Assembly (NCBI RefSeq): GCF_014696615.1
Contig: NZ_JACJQJ010000029.1
Location: forward strand, 1 to 64,000
Reading direction: 5' to 3'
Origin: Nostoc linckia FACHB-104
GTDB taxonomy: Bacteria; Cyanobacteriota; Cyanobacteriia; Cyanobacteriales; Nostocaceae
Length of the DNA stretch: 64,000 nt
The translations under genes and the position numbers were made by a program. The notes under the pieces are model-generated. The model did not search any database. It saw only the letters and a program-made list of their open reading frames with translations, and was not told the DNA's origin. Shown here one piece after another: positions 62,267 to 64,000 of the stretch (the first letter of the stretch is position 1; each line of letters starts with the position of its first letter).

Positions 62267-62532
62267 TGAGGTAAATCCTCCTAATATTTTTCGTGCGATC
62301 GCTTCTATTTGTCATTTGTTATTTGTCCTTTGTCATTTTTTTATGAATGACTCTGACGCAATAATTTATGACTGTGGCGAAGCAGGGGTTTCCCTGTGAG
62401 GTAACTTTACGTCCCATTCTGAGCAGAAATAGGCTGTTTCGCCACCTTTTGGTAACGTCTCTAAAAGAGAGGGTGTTTTTAAGAATTATGTTAACTTATC
62501 TTAACGTATACCAAAATGGTGACGTTGTCATG
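62267..62532. other. Spacer upstream of ftsH
   Basis: Holds the ftsH promoter region and TTGTCATTTGTTATTTG repeats at 62310-62335. A plus-strand frame across it has no family features. Confidence 0.4.
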
Positions 62533-63318
62533 CTAAAAAAAACTCCTGAGCAATTGAAAACTAGAATGGTGAGGATTATATTGTAGCGACCCAGCAAGCT
62601 GGTGGACGGTATGGATAGGGAGGATTTCCACTACACAGTTAGTGTAGGCGATCGCTTCAAATCCCTTGACTAACTCCACTGTCCAGGGTTCCTCTTTTAC
62701 CTGTTGCGGCTGGGATTGCAGCCATTTTACAAGCTGCGATCGCACAATTCCTGGCAAAATTCCCCCAGCTAAAGGCGGTGTCCACCAACAGCCATCGCGC
62801 CAACCCCAAAGGTTCCCCGTGCTGGTTTCTAGCCAATTTTCCGCTTTATCGACTAAAATCGCTTCTTGAGCAGCTGACTTTAGACTAGTATTTCTAGCTA
62901 ACCAAGGACTGAGGTAGTTACCAGTTTTATGAGAAGCCAGAGTGCGATCGTATTCTGCATTCACAATGGCGCAAACTATGCCATTTGCTTGTTTTTCGCT
63001 TAAATCCTCTGGTAATAACCTACCCGTTATCCACTCCCGTCCATCAGGAAACAGGGTAATTCTGAGAATTGGGAAATATTGCAACAGAATTTCCGCACCT
63101 TGACGTACCCGATTCCAATCTGGTTGCTGCCAACCAAAAGTTTTGAGCGAGAATAGTAAGCGATCGCAGTGTGAAGTCCAGTGAGTCAACCTGCTATCCA
63201 GTGAATTCTCATAAACCCGCATCGTAGTAAAAATTGTTGCACCATAAAGCAACCCTGGATCGTTAATGCTTAATTCTAGGGTTTGGGATTCAATTAATTG
63301 ACCGTTGTACCAGTAAAT
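62533..63318 (-). CDS. Class IV aminotransferase (aminodeoxychorismate lyase-like), probable ATT start
   Basis: About 262 residues of the PabC/branched-chain aminotransferase fold: YWYNGQLIESQTLELSINDP, GLLYGATIFTTMRVY, catalytic Lys in ASHKTGNYLSPWLAR, and the TSTGNLWGWRDGCWWTPP loop. It could make 4-aminobenzoate for folate. Homologues start near MYWYNG; here that position is ATT (63318-63316), with GAGG 6 bases upstream. The only in-frame ATG lie in a repeat about 20 codons earlier (63381), so the start is either this ATT or the longer form. Confidence 0.8.
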   Translation of the reverse strand: MYWYNGQLIESQTLELSINDPGLLYGATIFTTMRVYENSLDSRLTHWTSHCDRLLFSLKTFGWQQPDWNRVRQGAEILLQYFPILRITLFPDGREWITGRLLPEDLSEKQANGIVCAIVNAEYDRTLASHKTGNYLSPWLARNTSLKSAAQEAILVDKAENWLETSTGNLWGWRDGCWWTPPLAGGILPGIVRSQLVKWLQSQPQQVKEEPWTVELVKGFEAIAYTNCVVEILPIHTVHQLAGSLQYNPHHSSFQLLRSFF

Positions 63319-63404
63319 AATGCACCTCGGGGATAGGGGATAGGGGGACAAGGAGACAAGGTGAGAAATTCCCATTACCAATTACCCATTACCAAACCCC
63401 AAAT

Positions 63405-64000
63405 TTAATCTTTTGGTGGAAATAGAATTTGATTATTACCTTCTGGAGTCTTAACTACCTTGCCACCTAAAGCCTCGATTTCTCTAATTGCTCTTTTTTG
63501 AGTGTTTTTATCAACTCCGTTATTTAACACCATTACCCATGTAGAAATCCTAGCATGTTTGCTATTAGGATTATTGCTGAGGAAGTTAGCAGTTCTTTGA
63601 GATATTTTAGCTACATTTTTGCTTTCTTCATCATCATAAGTGCTAGCCCAATCGACAGCTTTAGTCAAAGATTTTTTAGATGCTTGAGCATCACCTAAAA
63701 ATAATAATTCGTCAATAGCTTTATAACGCCATACATAATAAGATCTCTCCGGCAGTTTAGGCGATAAAAATTGTAAACTTTGTGCCATTAATTCTATAGA
63801 ACGTTCAGGTAAACCTGCATACAGAGAAGTACTAACTGATAAGCCTAGATAAGCATCCAAGAATCTGGGATTGTGCCCAAGAATCACTTCAAAATATTGA
63901 GGGCTGGCTGTGTAACCTGTTTTATCACGCGCTTCTTCATCACCAAAGTATTGGAGAAAGCTTAAATATACCCAATCGGCTATCAAGTTTTCATAGCCAA
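63405..64000 (-). CDS. Cyanobacterial conserved protein, C-terminal part (runs off the window)
   Basis: The frame remains open to the window edge (about 198 codons visible), so the start lies outside. The visible part has helical repeats of TPR-like spacing: FLQYFGDEEARDKTGYTASP, FEVILGHNPRFLDAYLGLSV, and YYVWRYKAIDELLFLGDAQ, ending in a small domain with REIEALGGKVVKTPEGNNQI. I recall close relatives in other cyanobacteria annotated only as hypothetical. No catalytic motif is visible. Confidence 0.7.
   Translation of the reverse strand, partial: GYENLIADWVYLSFLQYFGDEEARDKTGYTASPQYFEVILGHNPRFLDAYLGLSVSTSLYAGLPERSIELMAQSLQFLSPKLPERSYYVWRYKAIDELLFLGDAQASKKSLTKAVDWASTYDDEESKNVAKISQRTANFLSNNPNSKHARISTWVMVLNNGVDKNTQKRAIREIEALGGKVVKTPEGNNQILFPPKD

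Noticed and set aside
1-64000. CRISPR array, tRNA, rRNA or riboswitch
   Set aside because: The repeats present are tandem heptamers or nonamers without unique spacers, and no tRNA cloverleaf, rRNA or thiamine-type riboswitch pattern could be recognised, including upstream of thiE.

Overview
The window looks like chromosomal DNA from a filamentous, probably heterocyst-forming cyanobacterium (Nostocales). Evidence for this is the dense HIP1 palindromes (GCGATCGC), heptamer-type short tandem repeats between genes, several small inverted-repeat elements, AT-rich spacers, and a gene content that is cyanobacterial throughout: SipA, an FtsH with cyanobacterial features, the fused long ThiE, a cyanobacteriochrome, a bacteriophytochrome, and the TIGR02587/TIGR02588 pair. 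The genus cannot be fixed from sequence reading alone. No rRNA, tRNA, CRISPR array or replication origin was found.

Layout. 0.2-4.5 kb (minus strand): acpP, fabF and tkt, for fatty acid synthesis and Calvin/pentose phosphate metabolism. 5-9.5 kb (plus): an HdrB-like CCG-domain protein, then a ferrous iron block of FeoB split into two reading frames, FeoA and a ferritin, with a Fur-box-like palindrome in front. 10.5-31.1 kb (plus): a very dense sensory block of six histidine kinases and several response regulators. It holds an ethylene-receptor-type kinase whose conserved N-terminus is out of frame across a T9 run, an OmpR-Hpt-REC-REC relay protein overlapping a DUF4118/multi-PAS kinase, a cyanobacteriochrome hybrid kinase, a bacteriophytochrome hybrid kinase, and single-domain response regulators in intact and decayed copies. 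Three tandem promoter-to-terminator units that look like small RNA genes sit inside the block. 31.4-34.6 kb: small proteins, a HAD hydrolase and a SpoIID-like protein. 35.2-38.6 kb (minus): a sulfate uptake operon (sbpA-cysT-cysW plus a NIL-domain protein) without cysA. 38.8-40 kb: a lone tyrosine recombinase. 40.1-42.7 kb: thiE-thiS and a glycosyltransferase.

44.4-53.4 kb: a DUF1517 protein, a Tat-exported PrxQ-type peroxiredoxin, SipA, a Coq4 homologue, and a CpxP/Spy-like protein divergent from a DesK/NarX-type kinase and NarL-type regulator, with a 14-bp palindrome between them. A deaminase, a potassium channel with a zinc ribbon, and a RibD-C reductase follow. 54.3-59 kb: a stress-flavoured group (exported low-temperature-induced-like protein, Dps, ChaB-domain protein, TIGR02587/02588 pair, CsbD, GlsB/YeaQ). 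59.5-64 kb: an ATP-grasp protein, FtsH, a class IV aminotransferase and the 3' part of a cyanobacterial protein that runs off the window.

How the genes fit together. The iron block pairs uptake (Feo) with storage (ferritin), and Dps adds iron/peroxide protection elsewhere. The sensory block combines light input (two bilin-binding modules), a candidate ethylene/copper-type input and a multi-step phosphorelay, so it could integrate light and chemical cues. The outputs are mostly other receivers; only one protein in it has a DNA-binding domain. The strongest candidates for something undescribed are the tandem small-RNA units, the T9 frameshift in the ethylene-receptor kinase, the direct repeats bracketing the cyanobacteriochrome gene, and the palindrome shared by the kinase/regulator promoter region and a hairpin behind ferritin.
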